A stretch of DNA of 64,000 nt from Granulicella aggregans (GTDB lineage Bacteria; Acidobacteriota; Terriglobia; Terriglobales; Acidobacteriaceae): assembly GCF_025685565.1 (NCBI RefSeq), contig NZ_JAGSYE010000005.1, positions 62,001 to 126,000 of the forward strand, read 5' to 3'. How positions within the stretch are numbered: position 1 is the first letter of the stretch; each line of letters starts with the position of its first letter. The notes beneath the pieces were generated by a model. It was not told the origin of the DNA, searched no databases, and saw only the letters and a list, made by a program, of their open reading frames with translations. The translations under genes were made by a program, and so were the position numbers. Positions 34,463 through 43,572 of this stretch are shown here, piece after piece.

Positions 34463-36577
34463 TCACCAGACCCTGCAGCTATCTGCTGGCACCATCGGAG
34501 CGCCCTTCTTACAGCTGAACGCCGCTGCAAACCCCGGTTGGTTCACAATCGCTCCGTTCGCCCGGAAGTGGTCCGGCGAGTGCCCATCCGTCAGCACCTG
34601 GTTCCGCACCTGTTCCGGCCGAGCATTCTCGCACCAGTTCTGAGCAAAGCCGATATAAAAGCGCTGCGGCTCCGTGTAGCCATCCTTCTTCGCCATCAGG
34701 TCCACACCGTTCGCCTTCGCGCGCTCGAGATAAGCCATGTATGCGAGTACCAGGCCGCCGTTGTCCGCCGTATTTTCGCCCAGTGTCAGCTTGCCGTTTA
34801 CCTTGACGTCGTCGACAGCCGTGAATCCGCCATACTCCTTCACCAGGCAGTCCGTCCTTGCCTCAAACTTCTTCGTGTCGTCAGCGGTCCACCAGTCGCT
34901 CAGGTTTCCCTTCGCGTCGAACTTCTTCCCCTCATCGTCGAACCCATGCGTCAGTTCGTGCCCAATCACCGCGCCGATGTGGCCATAGTTCACCGCATCG
35001 TCCTGGCTCTTGTCGTAGAACGCAGGTTGCAGAATGCCGGCAGGGAAGTTGATGTCGTTCATGCTCGGATCGTAGTAGGCATTTACCGTCGGCGGAGTCA
35101 TCCCCCACTCGCTGTGGTCCACCGGCTTGCCAATCTTGTTCAGCTCCCGGTCGTTCTCAAACTCTGTTGCCCGCTCCGAGTTGCCAGCGGCATCGTCTGG
35201 CGCAATCTTGAGCGACGAGTAATCACGCCACTTGTCCGGATAACCGATCTTGTTCGCAACCGCGTGCAGCTTCTCCTTCGCTCGCACCTTCGTCGCCGCG
35301 CTCATCCAATCGAGCGAGTCGATGTCCCGTTCCATCGCCGACTCGATGTCGTGCACCATCTCCAGCATCTTGGCCTTGCTGTCCCCGGCAAAGTACTGGT
35401 CCACATAGACCTTCCCCAGCGCTTCGCCCAGAGCTCCGTTCACGCCGTTCGAGCAGCGCTTCCAGCGTGCCTCCTGCTCTGGTTGACCGCTCAGCTTGCG
35501 CCCGAAGAAATCGAAGCTTTCGTCGTCGAACTTCTTCGGGAGATGGCCCGCGTTCGCCGAGAGCACCTGGTAACGCATATACGCCTTCAGCGTCTCCATA
35601 TCCGTCGCCTTCACCTCCCTCACCAGGACGGGGAAGAAGTCCGGCGTTGCGTCGTTGATCTCGGTGAGTTGAGGTGAATGGATCGCCGTCAAGAACTGTC
35701 CGAAGTTCACCGGTGAGATGCTCGTCTCGAACTTCGCTATCGGCATGAGGTGATAGATCTTCTCCGGATCGCGCATCTCGGTCACGCCCATCGACCCCTT
35801 CGCCAGCGCCGTCTCGAACGCAAGGATCGCCGTCGCATCCTTCTTTGCCTTCTCCTCCGGAGTTCCGGCGAGCGTTAGCATCTTCGCGATGTGCTCTTCG
35901 TACTGTTTGCGGATCTCGATGTCCTTCGCGCCTGTCCGCAGGTAGTAATCCTTCTCCGGCAGCCCGAGTCCGCCCTGGCTGACGATCGCAATCTGCTTGG
36001 TCGCATCCTTGAAGTCCTGCTGCTCGCCAAAGCTGAAGAACACGTTTAAGCCCATCCGCTGCAGTTTGCCGATTAGTGTGGGCAGGGCCAGCTTTCCACG
36101 CATTCCGTCGCTCAACGCATCGATCTCCGCCAGCAGCGGCTCGATCGGTGCGAGCCCCTTTTTCTCGATCAGGTCGGTGTTCAGGCACGCAGCGTAGTAG
36201 TCCCCAATCTTCTGTTCATCCGCCGACCTGGCCGACCCGCCCGCCGCCTCTTTCGTCAGAATCCCGTTCAGAGCCTGCGTGTTCACGTTGTACAGCGCGT
36301 AGAACTGGTCGACTCCAGATTGATCCGGCGGAATGGGATGGTTCGCCGCGAACTTCCCGCAGGCAAATTTGTAGAAGTCGTTACAAGGATCCACGCTCGT
36401 ATCGAGCGATGTCGTATCGAAGCCGGGAATCGGCAGATACACCTTGGTGGCCGCGTCGCCTCCTGCTGCGGCCACGTTCTGAGCCGCCGCGTGAGCGCCT
36501 GCACCCATCGCCGTCATCACCATCGCCACGGCCGCTACACTCTTCCTTACCGCCCCGTTCAGCATCGTCACGCGCAC
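34463..36577 (-). CDS. M13 family metallopeptidase (neprilysin-like), secreted
   Basis: 704 residues with a Sec signal peptide (about 15-35 after the start). Zinc site: 'IGHELTHGFDDEGKKFD' (H-E-x-x-H) and 'LTLGENTADNGGL' (E-x-x-x-D) are both present, along with the substrate-binding 'VNAYYDPSMNDINFPAGILQ' and the C-terminal 'C-R-V-W'. It is the peptide-degrading neprilysin type, acting outside the cytoplasm. The start is taken as a GTG at 36577 because GGGGAG lies 6 bp upstream; the ATG at 36565 and an upstream ATG at 36622 are alternatives. Confidence 0.93.
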   Translation of the reverse strand: MRVTMLNGAVRKSVAAVAMVMTAMGAGAHAAAQNVAAAGGDAATKVYLPIPGFDTTSLDTSVDPCNDFYKFACGKFAANHPIPPDQSGVDQFYALYNVNTQALNGILTKEAAGGSARSADEQKIGDYYAACLNTDLIEKKGLAPIEPLLAEIDALSDGMRGKLALPTLIGKLQRMGLNVFFSFGEQQDFKDATKQIAIVSQGGLGLPEKDYYLRTGAKDIEIRKQYEEHIAKMLTLAGTPEEKAKKDATAILAFETALAKGSMGVTEMRDPEKIYHLMPIAKFETSISPVNFGQFLTAIHSPQLTEINDATPDFFPVLVREVKATDMETLKAYMRYQVLSANAGHLPKKFDDESFDFFGRKLSGQPEQEARWKRCSNGVNGALGEALGKVYVDQYFAGDSKAKMLEMVHDIESAMERDIDSLDWMSAATKVRAKEKLHAVANKIGYPDKWRDYSSLKIAPDDAAGNSERATEFENDRELNKIGKPVDHSEWGMTPPTVNAYYDPSMNDINFPAGILQPAFYDKSQDDAVNYGHIGAVIGHELTHGFDDEGKKFDAKGNLSDWWTADDTKKFEARTDCLVKEYGGFTAVDDVKVNGKLTLGENTADNGGLVLAYMAYLERAKANGVDLMAKKDGYTEPQRFYIGFAQNWCENARPEQVRNQVLTDGHSPDHFRANGAIVNQPGFAAAFSCKKGAPMVPADSCRVW

Positions 36578-36800
36578 TTTATTCTCCCCTTCGGATCCGG
36601 CATGGAGCCTGACCGCAATCACTCGTTTGTATCATTACGAAAGCGCCGTCGCCGATGTTCACAACCTGCGGTGGCGACCATCTGACCCCTATCCCCGTCT
36701 CACCATCATGTGAAACAGTAATCAAAGAACGTTGGGCACCGAACCCATGCAGCTCCCAATCCCCATCGCCGCTCGCCACCCCACGAACAAGAGCAGCTCC

Positions 36801-36860
36801 GTTATCCTGAGCGGAGTTTGGCGCGCTTTTGCGGCAAACACGGTCGAAGGACTCCGAGGG
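36801..36860. repeat. dispersed intergenic repeat, family A, divergent copy
   Basis: GTTATCCTGAGCGGAG and, further on, GTCGAAGGACTCCGAGGGAG resemble the family-A core but are more diverged. The copy overlaps the first part of a possible 5' extension of the following gene, arguing for a start downstream of it. Confidence 0.4.
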
Positions 36861-36890
36861 AGTTCACGCCCCCCATACAGCTCGAACCCT

Positions 36891-38768
36891 TTGATCCGGA
36901 AGTCCCTTTCTCAACGTGCGACCCAAATCCTCCTTGCGCTCTTGCTTCTCGCTACTACCGCAGCCCACGCCCGCGATCCCAACCCGCCCCACCGCATCCA
37001 GCTCACTCCATTCGGCTTCCAGACCATCTCCGAGCGTTATCTCCTGCAGGGCGCGACCATGCTCACCGTCGACTTCGTCGACAATACGCATCTCCTTGTC
37101 ACCTTCGGCATCTCCCGCCTCATGCAGCGTCTTCCCGACTGCCCCGCCGACGACGAAGACCGCACCGTCAAAGCCGTCCTGATCGAGATCCCTTCAGGAA
37201 AGGAACTCGCCTCGACTGAGTGGCGCTTCCACGACCTGGGCCAGTATCTCTGGGACCTCGGTGACGGTCACTTCCTCCTCCGCAACCGCGACACCCTCAC
37301 TCTCCTCTCTCCGCTCAAGAACCTCGCCGCCAAACCTTTCGCGCAGGAGCCGTTCCTCCACTTCAGCCGGCGCATTGAAGCCATCATCGTCTCCGCCGAT
37401 CACGACCTTCTGGCAATTGAGACGGTCAAGCCCAAGGCGCACGCGGTCATCGATCCCATGCTCCAGGTATCGACGCAAACGTCGCCCGCGACCTCTCAGA
37501 GTTCCAGCGCAACTCCCTCCGCCGCTCCCACCCGTTCCACCGGTCTTCTACGCCGCGATCCAAAGGTCTCGTCCACCGATCAGTTGCCGGTGGAGATCAG
37601 CTTCATCCACCTGCTTCACCCCGATCCCACCCACATCATCGCGCAGCTTGCCGCCCGCGTTCATACCGAAAAGGTCGTCAGCATCCCGCTCACCACCGAA
37701 GGCTTCCTCGAGACCCGCGACGAATCCCGCGACGGCGTCCTCTTTCACTTCATCACGTACACCGGGAAGGATTTAGACCTCGGCGACTTTCCCACCAGCT
37801 GTCATCCACGTCCCACCTTCATCAGCCACAGCGAGTTCGTCACCTACGGCTGCCGGGGCGCGGACGACTCCCTCGACCTCGCCGGATTCAATCTCCGCGG
37901 CGACCTCATCTGGCAAATTAACTTCACCGACACCCAGGCCTACCCATCCTTCTCTTCGGCTCCTCGCGCAGGACGCTTTGCCTTCTCCCGGACCATCACC
38001 ACGTCGAACGTCTTCGGCTCGGAGACGCCCTCCATGTCGCAACTCACCGCGCAGGAGATTCGCGTCATCCAGATGTACAACGGCAAACAACTCCTCCGCG
38101 CCGTGGCCAACCCAATTCAGCGCGCCGGCCAGAACTACGCCTTATCTCCGGACGGCCTCACACTCGCCGTCATCCACGACATCCCGGCACCGCCCCAGTT
38201 CAAGGGCGAAAAGCCCCTTCACGATCCGGCGGTTGAGCTCTTCAAGCTGCCCGCGTTTACCCCCAAAGATCTTGCCGAGATGAAGATCGAGGAGGCGATG
38301 GCTCCGCCTCCTGCCAACGCCACCATGCGGTTCTCCCTCGCAGAGATCAAGGACGCTCTCAACGGCAGATCCCCATCCCCGGGTTCGAGCGACGCAGACG
38401 GCAAGATCGTTGGAGACACGATCCACACCGAACCCGAGACGCAGGATCAGACCGCCGCCGCCCGCATCGTAGGCGACCCGGCGACGGCTCCCGCCGCGAA
38501 ACAAGATTCCATCACCGCAGCCAAGCCGCTACAGAGCACGGCAACCTCCGCCCCCACAATTCCTACGTCAGAGCCCGCACCCGCTTGCGCCAACCTCACG
38601 GAGAAGTCTGTAGCCGCCTGCCCGGTAGCTCCTACGGCGAAGGCCGCCACCAGCCAACCCGAGAAGCCCGACGATGCCCCATCTTCCGAGCCGGAAAAGC
38701 GCCGCAAGCCTCCAACACTCTACGAACCCGCCCCGAGCGAAGCCTCACCCCAAAAGCCGTCATCCTAA
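36891..38768 (+). CDS. secreted conserved hypothetical protein, beta-propeller-like
   Basis: About 625 residues. A Sec signal follows the chosen start (R-K-S-L-S-Q-R then a leucine-rich core ending A-H-A). The body has repeated strand-rich units: 'FVDNTHLLVTF', 'LGDGHFLLRNRDTLTLL', 'LSPDGLTLAVIHDIP', as in beta-propeller-type proteins, then a Pro/Ala/Thr-rich tail of about 170 residues. The TTG at 36891 is chosen because the signal peptide begins there and a repeat fills the upstream part; an ATG at 36747 or a TTG at 36732 would add about 50 residues. Function is unknown. Confidence 0.65.
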   Translation: MIRKSLSQRATQILLALLLLATTAAHARDPNPPHRIQLTPFGFQTISERYLLQGATMLTVDFVDNTHLLVTFGISRLMQRLPDCPADDEDRTVKAVLIEIPSGKELASTEWRFHDLGQYLWDLGDGHFLLRNRDTLTLLSPLKNLAAKPFAQEPFLHFSRRIEAIIVSADHDLLAIETVKPKAHAVIDPMLQVSTQTSPATSQSSSATPSAAPTRSTGLLRRDPKVSSTDQLPVEISFIHLLHPDPTHIIAQLAARVHTEKVVSIPLTTEGFLETRDESRDGVLFHFITYTGKDLDLGDFPTSCHPRPTFISHSEFVTYGCRGADDSLDLAGFNLRGDLIWQINFTDTQAYPSFSSAPRAGRFAFSRTITTSNVFGSETPSMSQLTAQEIRVIQMYNGKQLLRAVANPIQRAGQNYALSPDGLTLAVIHDIPAPPQFKGEKPLHDPAVELFKLPAFTPKDLAEMKIEEAMAPPPANATMRFSLAEIKDALNGRSPSPGSSDADGKIVGDTIHTEPETQDQTAAARIVGDPATAPAAKQDSITAAKPLQSTATSAPTIPTSEPAPACANLTEKSVAACPVAPTAKAATSQPEKPDDAPSSEPEKRRKPPTLYEPAPSEASPQKPSS

Positions 38769-38769
38769 C

Positions 38770-40842
38770 TTAGTGCGCCACCGGCGCGATCGAAATCTGC
38801 CGCGACTGCTTCAGTGCGCCATGAATTCCCGGCCCTCGCATCTCTACATCCAGCGTATGCGGCCCGGTTTCAACGCCGTCTCCGCCCAGCGGCATCTCCA
38901 CAAACGCCAGGTATCCTGACCCACCGTCAGCCAAGAACTTCGTCTCGCGCCGTGCCTCGACGGCTCCCGTCTCCGAGCGCAGCACAAACACCGCCGCCCA
39001 GCTCTCCGGCGCGTCCTTCTTACGCAACTTCTCCGCCGGATACAGCCGCACAAAGGTACGTAGCAGATCAGCTGAAGTCAGTCTCTCCGGCGAGACCGGC
39101 CTTACCCTGCAATCGCCAGCTTTCATCGGGTCGATCGCGAAATGGACCTGCTCCTCGTCCTTGGCGGAGAGCTCGCTTCGCTGCCTCATGCCGCCCGCAG
39201 CGCTCACGCTCTTCCAGCAAGAGTTGCCGATAATCAGGCTGCTCGCCATGATCGCCGCCCCGCGCGGATTCTCGATGTTCACCTTCTGCTCCACCGCCGA
39301 GTAGACCTTGCCCTGGTCGTCATGAATCGCCACCCGCCAAACATAGTGCCCAGGGTGCAGATGTCCGTCTCGCTCCCATGTGACAAACCGGCCATTCCAG
39401 CCTGCCTGCACCTCGCGATCGAGCGCCGAGGTCGCCAGCGTGACATCTTCAACCGACTCAGAGACTGACAATTCGCGGGGAGCGGGGCCTTTGCCTGTCC
39501 ACTCGACGAGGGCGCTCATCGGCAGCATCGGCGTCAGACCGCCGCGAATCGGGAAGTAGTCGACATGCTGCGTAATTCTGAAGTCGGGCGACGCCACCGG
39601 CTTCTTTGCCTCGAGCTTCACCCGGGCCAGCACCTCCTTCGACAGGACCTTCCGGTCGCCATCGTAGATCGTTCCCACGGCTGCAATATCGACAATGGTC
39701 ACTCGTTCCTGGCGGTCCGCCAACTCCACCTCTACCGCCGGAGTTCCCTTGTCCCGGTCAGCCGCAGTCATATCGAACGTCAGCAGATAGTTCTCGTCCA
39801 GATCGCGATGGATATATCCGGCAAGATCGCGAAATGAGTTCGAAAATCCACCCATCGTGTCCTTTGCCGTCTGCCTTACCACCGAAGTCCGGTACTGTGC
39901 CACCGTTGCTGCCGCACTAAGCTGCGCGGCAACGCCGATCGGGCCTCGAAATAGATTTCGTCCCTGTGCCGCACTGTCCTGACTGGCTGATCCATAGGGA
40001 ACGATCACGTCTGGCCCGCTCACATTCGCAATGTAGATATGGCCACCGATTGCCATCGTCATCCCGGTAAGCGCCTCCGGCCCATCGTGCGCCAGAATCT
40101 GGTCGTTCAGCCCGTAGATCGACTCGCCCACCGGGTTCATGGCCAGGATTACCTTCGGCCCCTCAAACCGCTGCATCAGAGCAATCGCCTCTTCCGCCTT
40201 CCGCAGCCATGTCCCCTCCCAGCGAAATCGCTTTGGGAGCGGAGCCGCGGACGTGTACTGCATCGGCTCGATCGTATGATCCACCAAGTCGAGATTGGCC
40301 ACCAGTTGTGACCGCCCGTTCGTAAACGGCGTCAGACTTCCGTCAGAGTCCAGGATGCCGACCTTCCACGGCAAGATTTCATCGCTCAGACCGCCGAAGT
40401 ACTTCTTCGCTTCGCGCACTCCGATGCCATGAACAATCGGGTCGTTCGGCGGAAAGACCAGCAACACCAGCGGCACCTCCGGAACCGTCGCGCCTCCCGG
40501 AGCCTGCACTCGAACGGTGCGCACCGTTCCGTTCACGGTCATCTTGAAGGCGCCGTCTGTCAGACCGTGTGGAACCACACCCTTCTTGTCCGCCACATGC
40601 AGGGACACCGTGGCCGCCTGTGCCACGGAGAAGCCATCCCTCCGCAGCAGATCCATCTCCCGATAAGCGGCCGACTGCGCCGCCGTCGGAGCGATCGGAT
40701 GATCAAGCAGATTCGGGTTCGTCGGGGCGGAAGTCTCCGGAGCGCCGTCTGCTGGCGACGGCTGCTGCCCCATCAGAGCCCCCGTAGTCACCATGAAGCT
40801 AAGGAGGAGGGTAAGTTGCCGGGAATAACGCTCAAGTTCCAC
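38770..40842 (-). CDS. VWFA-like domain secreted protein (acidobacterial type)
   Basis: 690 residues with a signal peptide (about 1-24). An N-terminal part resembles the acidobacterial VWFA-related proteins: 'TVSLHVADKKGVVPHGLTDGAFKMTVNGT' then a Rossmann-type core 'LVLLVFPPND'. The usual metal-ion motif D-x-S-x-S is not found at that strand (N-D-P instead), so metal-dependent ligand binding is doubtful. Later regions ('HVDYFPIRGGLTPMLPMSALVEWTGKG', 'HPGHYVWRVAIHDDQGKVYSAV') are beta-rich. It is convergent with the previous gene, with a 1-bp gap between stops. Confidence 0.72.
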   Translation of the reverse strand: MELERYSRQLTLLLSFMVTTGALMGQQPSPADGAPETSAPTNPNLLDHPIAPTAAQSAAYREMDLLRRDGFSVAQAATVSLHVADKKGVVPHGLTDGAFKMTVNGTVRTVRVQAPGGATVPEVPLVLLVFPPNDPIVHGIGVREAKKYFGGLSDEILPWKVGILDSDGSLTPFTNGRSQLVANLDLVDHTIEPMQYTSAAPLPKRFRWEGTWLRKAEEAIALMQRFEGPKVILAMNPVGESIYGLNDQILAHDGPEALTGMTMAIGGHIYIANVSGPDVIVPYGSASQDSAAQGRNLFRGPIGVAAQLSAAATVAQYRTSVVRQTAKDTMGGFSNSFRDLAGYIHRDLDENYLLTFDMTAADRDKGTPAVEVELADRQERVTIVDIAAVGTIYDGDRKVLSKEVLARVKLEAKKPVASPDFRITQHVDYFPIRGGLTPMLPMSALVEWTGKGPAPRELSVSESVEDVTLATSALDREVQAGWNGRFVTWERDGHLHPGHYVWRVAIHDDQGKVYSAVEQKVNIENPRGAAIMASSLIIGNSCWKSVSAAGGMRQRSELSAKDEEQVHFAIDPMKAGDCRVRPVSPERLTSADLLRTFVRLYPAEKLRKKDAPESWAAVFVLRSETGAVEARRETKFLADGGSGYLAFVEMPLGGDGVETGPHTLDVEMRGPGIHGALKQSRQISIAPVAH

Positions 40843-41021
40843 TCAGGCCACCGTGGCGGAATTATAGCTCTCTCGACTATCCCGGCGGGTGCACGCGGCA
40901 AAAGCGCAGACGAAGGAGAGACACGCGGAACGGACGTAAGTGTGGCTTCCCAACTCATCCCACCATCTCCGAAACACCCCTTGCGACCCTCCTCTCCGTC
41001 CCATAGCATGACTCCATCCGA

Positions 41022-42977
41022 ATGGAGTTCATCTTGTCTTTACCCCGCAGAACAATCCTCGCGTGGCTGACGCTGTCGCCCCTCTTCTTCGCGCCTGCTT
41101 TCGCGCTTGGGGCAAAGTTCGAATGGACCCCGGCCACGCCTGCCGAACTTGCCATGACCGACGACTCCAAAGCCCCTGGCGCACCCGCCGTCATCCTCTC
41201 CTACGAGGAGACGGACAACGGAGACTCGGGCGAGATCCTCATCCACATGCGCATCAAGGTCCTCAAAGACGCCGGCCGAAACGTCGGTGACTTCAGCCGC
41301 ATCGACGGCGAGTTCCAGGCCCGTACCATCCATCCTGACGGAACCATTGTTCCGCTCGTCATCCCCACCCCGAAGCGGATTCTTGGTATCTTCCCTGGCA
41401 AGGCGCAGCCCACCGTCGCGACCGCGCTCGCCGATGTCACCGTCGGCAGCATCGTCGAATACTTCTTTCGTTCCTCATCCAACTTCTACAGCCCCATCTG
41501 GGTGCTTCAGCATAACTACTTCGCCCACGCCGCTCATCTATCGCTCAAGCCTCCAGGCTATGTCGGGGCGAAGAAGCTGCGCTGGATCGCCAAACTGCCT
41601 CCCGGCGCGACCATCAATCGCGTTGGCGATCATGTCACCCTCGATCTGGCCGATACCGCCCCCGCGCCCGACGAGGACTTCATGCCCCCGTTCGCCTCAG
41701 CCATCTATAACGTCCGCTTCTTTTACACCCTCGAATCCACCGAGACCTTCTGGGGCCTCGAGGGGCTCAGCCACAAGACCGCCTGGGATGAGTTCTGCAC
41801 CCCGGACAAGAACCTTAAGGCGGCCGTCCTGACGCTCATCCAGCCCTCCGACAGCGATGCCGTCAAGCTGCACAAGATTTATTTGGCGGTGCAGGCGCTC
41901 GAGAATACTGACTTCACCCGCCAGCGCACCCAAAAGGAAGAAGAGCGCTCCCGAATCGTGGTCGCGCAGAATGCCTCCGATGTCTGGACTCTGCAACGGG
42001 GAAACTCCTTTCAACTCACTTATCTCTTCGTGGCCCTCGTTCGCGCTGCAGGCTACGAAGCCACTCCCATGGCCGTCGCCTCGCGCAACCATACGGTCTT
42101 CGACAGGGAAGTCCTGAGTTGGAGCCAACTCGATTCAATCATCGCCATCGTTCAGGTGGATACCCGCCGGCTTGCCTTCGATCCCGGCGTCCCACGCTGC
42201 CCGTTCGGACATCTCGCCCCGTGGCATGCCAGGGTCACCGGGATTACCATCACCGGGAAGAAGATGAGCTTCAGCTCCACGCCCTATGACACTTCCCAGG
42301 GCTCGCGGAGCGAACGCGTCGCTGACCTCACCCTCGATCCGGCGGGCAACGTCAGCGGAAAGATCACGATCACGTTCAAGGGGATTGCCGGACTTCCGCT
42401 CCGGCTCGCCGCCATCCTTGAAGACGAGCAGTTCGTCCGCACCGAGATCGAGAAGGATATGCAGGAGATCGTCCCCGCAGGCGTGGAAGTGAAGATCAAC
42501 TCACTCTCCGCTCTGTCGGACCCGGAGGCTCCTCTGGTTGCAACCCTCACCGTTACCGGCAAATTTGGTGTTGCCACTTCGCGTCGGCTCCTGATTCCCG
42601 CGCAGTTCTTCTCCTCTACCAGCAAACGACTCTTCGTCACCGAGGGCCGCACCACCCCGATCGCCTTTCCCGATCGCTACGCCACCGGAGACCAGATGAA
42701 TCTGACTCTCTTGGCGGGGCTCGTTCCGGAGACGCTCCCAACCAGCAAGTCCATCTCGATCCCCCTCGCCAGCAATTTTCTAAGCCGGATACAGGCTCCG
42801 TTAGACAAGCGGAATACCCTCATCACGCAGCGGAACTTCTCGCTGGATCGTCTCGACTACACCGTGGAAGAGTACACAGCGCTGCACAACTACTTCTCGC
42901 AGATCGCCGGCATCGACCAGGAGCAGATCAGCCTCCTCACCGCCGCTGCCCACGTCACCCAGCTGGGGAGTCACTAA
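41022..42977 (+). CDS. DUF3857 / transglutaminase-like secreted protein
   Basis: 651 residues with a signal peptide (about 1-30). A DUF3857 domain covers about 60-240 ('GEILIHMRIKVLKDAGRNVGDFSRI...', 'GTIVPLVIPTPKRILG'), and a transglutaminase-like domain covers about 250-430. In that domain the position of the usual catalytic cysteine (G-x-C-K) reads 'QRGNSFQLTYLFVALVRAAGYEA', so the cysteine appears to be absent. The final 200 residues are beta-rich. Neighbours are the VWA-like gene and rpsT, with no functional link visible. Confidence 0.8.
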   Translation: MEFILSLPRRTILAWLTLSPLFFAPAFALGAKFEWTPATPAELAMTDDSKAPGAPAVILSYEETDNGDSGEILIHMRIKVLKDAGRNVGDFSRIDGEFQARTIHPDGTIVPLVIPTPKRILGIFPGKAQPTVATALADVTVGSIVEYFFRSSSNFYSPIWVLQHNYFAHAAHLSLKPPGYVGAKKLRWIAKLPPGATINRVGDHVTLDLADTAPAPDEDFMPPFASAIYNVRFFYTLESTETFWGLEGLSHKTAWDEFCTPDKNLKAAVLTLIQPSDSDAVKLHKIYLAVQALENTDFTRQRTQKEEERSRIVVAQNASDVWTLQRGNSFQLTYLFVALVRAAGYEATPMAVASRNHTVFDREVLSWSQLDSIIAIVQVDTRRLAFDPGVPRCPFGHLAPWHARVTGITITGKKMSFSSTPYDTSQGSRSERVADLTLDPAGNVSGKITITFKGIAGLPLRLAAILEDEQFVRTEIEKDMQEIVPAGVEVKINSLSALSDPEAPLVATLTVTGKFGVATSRRLLIPAQFFSSTSKRLFVTEGRTTPIAFPDRYATGDQMNLTLLAGLVPETLPTSKSISIPLASNFLSRIQAPLDKRNTLITQRNFSLDRLDYTVEEYTALHNYFSQIAGIDQEQISLLTAAAHVTQLGSH

Positions 42978-43002
42978 GCCGCGGGCTAGCTTGGCAAAAA
43001 GC

Positions 43003-43060
43003 AAAAAAGACGCAAAAATACCGGCCCGTTCCAACACCCGGGGCGGGTATTTCTGCGTCT
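43003..43060 (-). terminator. intrinsic terminator downstream of rpsT
   Basis: On the minus strand AGACGCAGAAATACC-C-GCCC pairs with GGGC-C-GGTATTTTTGCGTCT (19 bp, one mismatch and one G-U), followed by six T residues. It lies 42 bp after the rpsT stop and is a classical strong Rho-independent terminator. A 7-bp stem at 43081-43097 precedes it. It may also end the convergent DUF3857 transcript weakly. Confidence 0.9.
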
Positions 43061-43102
43061 GTCTCAAATCTTTTTAGCTGGTCGGCTATCAGCCGACAGC
43101 AA

Positions 43103-43381
43103 TTACGCAGCCTTGGCGGTCGCGATTGCCTTCAGGCGGCTGTTCAGGCGGCTCTTGTAGCGGCTCGCGGTGTTCTTGTGCAGAACACCCTTCTGCACGC
43201 TCTTGTCCAGGATCGACGCGGTCTCGCGGTACTGCGTGGTGGCAGCTGCGTGGTCGCCCTTAATGATCGCCTCGCGAAGCAAACGCAGCGTGCCGCGCAG
43301 CTTGCTCTTGTTGGCCCGGTTCACAGCGGTCTTAACGATGGTCTGACGTGCGCGCTTCAACGACGAAACATGATTTGCCAT
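43103..43381 (-). CDS. rpsT: 30S ribosomal protein bS20
   Basis: A 92-residue, basic ribosomal protein that binds 16S rRNA early in 30S assembly. 'MANHVSSLKRARQTIVKTAVNRANKS' and 'KGVLHKNTASRYKSRLNSRLKA' are the diagnostic S20 ends. Length is normal. It is monocistronic, with a strong terminator downstream. Upstream on the minus strand is a GC hairpin (43404-43419) in the leader, which could be the site of translational autoregulation known for this protein in E. coli; that role here is inferred. Confidence 0.97.
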   Translation of the reverse strand: MANHVSSLKRARQTIVKTAVNRANKSKLRGTLRLLREAIIKGDHAAATTQYRETASILDKSVQKGVLHKNTASRYKSRLNSRLKAIATAKAA

Positions 43382-43572
43382 AACTTCTTAGTCTCTTCTC
43401 TAGCCCCGCTTTGGCGGGGAAAAATGGGGATGCAGTCTTGTGGCTTACCCGAATCGCGTCTCCCAGCCTCTCGCTTCAAATTTTCTGAAGCTCCAGCCGG
43501 ACGCGCGCCACAGTCTGCCGCAACCATAAGTCTACGGAACTCCACCCCGGCAGTCAATCGGAATCAACCATT

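Noticed and set aside
43404..43419. GC hairpin in the rpsT leader as a proven autoregulatory site
   Set aside because: The stem is only 6 bp and no S20-binding mimic can be shown; noted only as a possibility.
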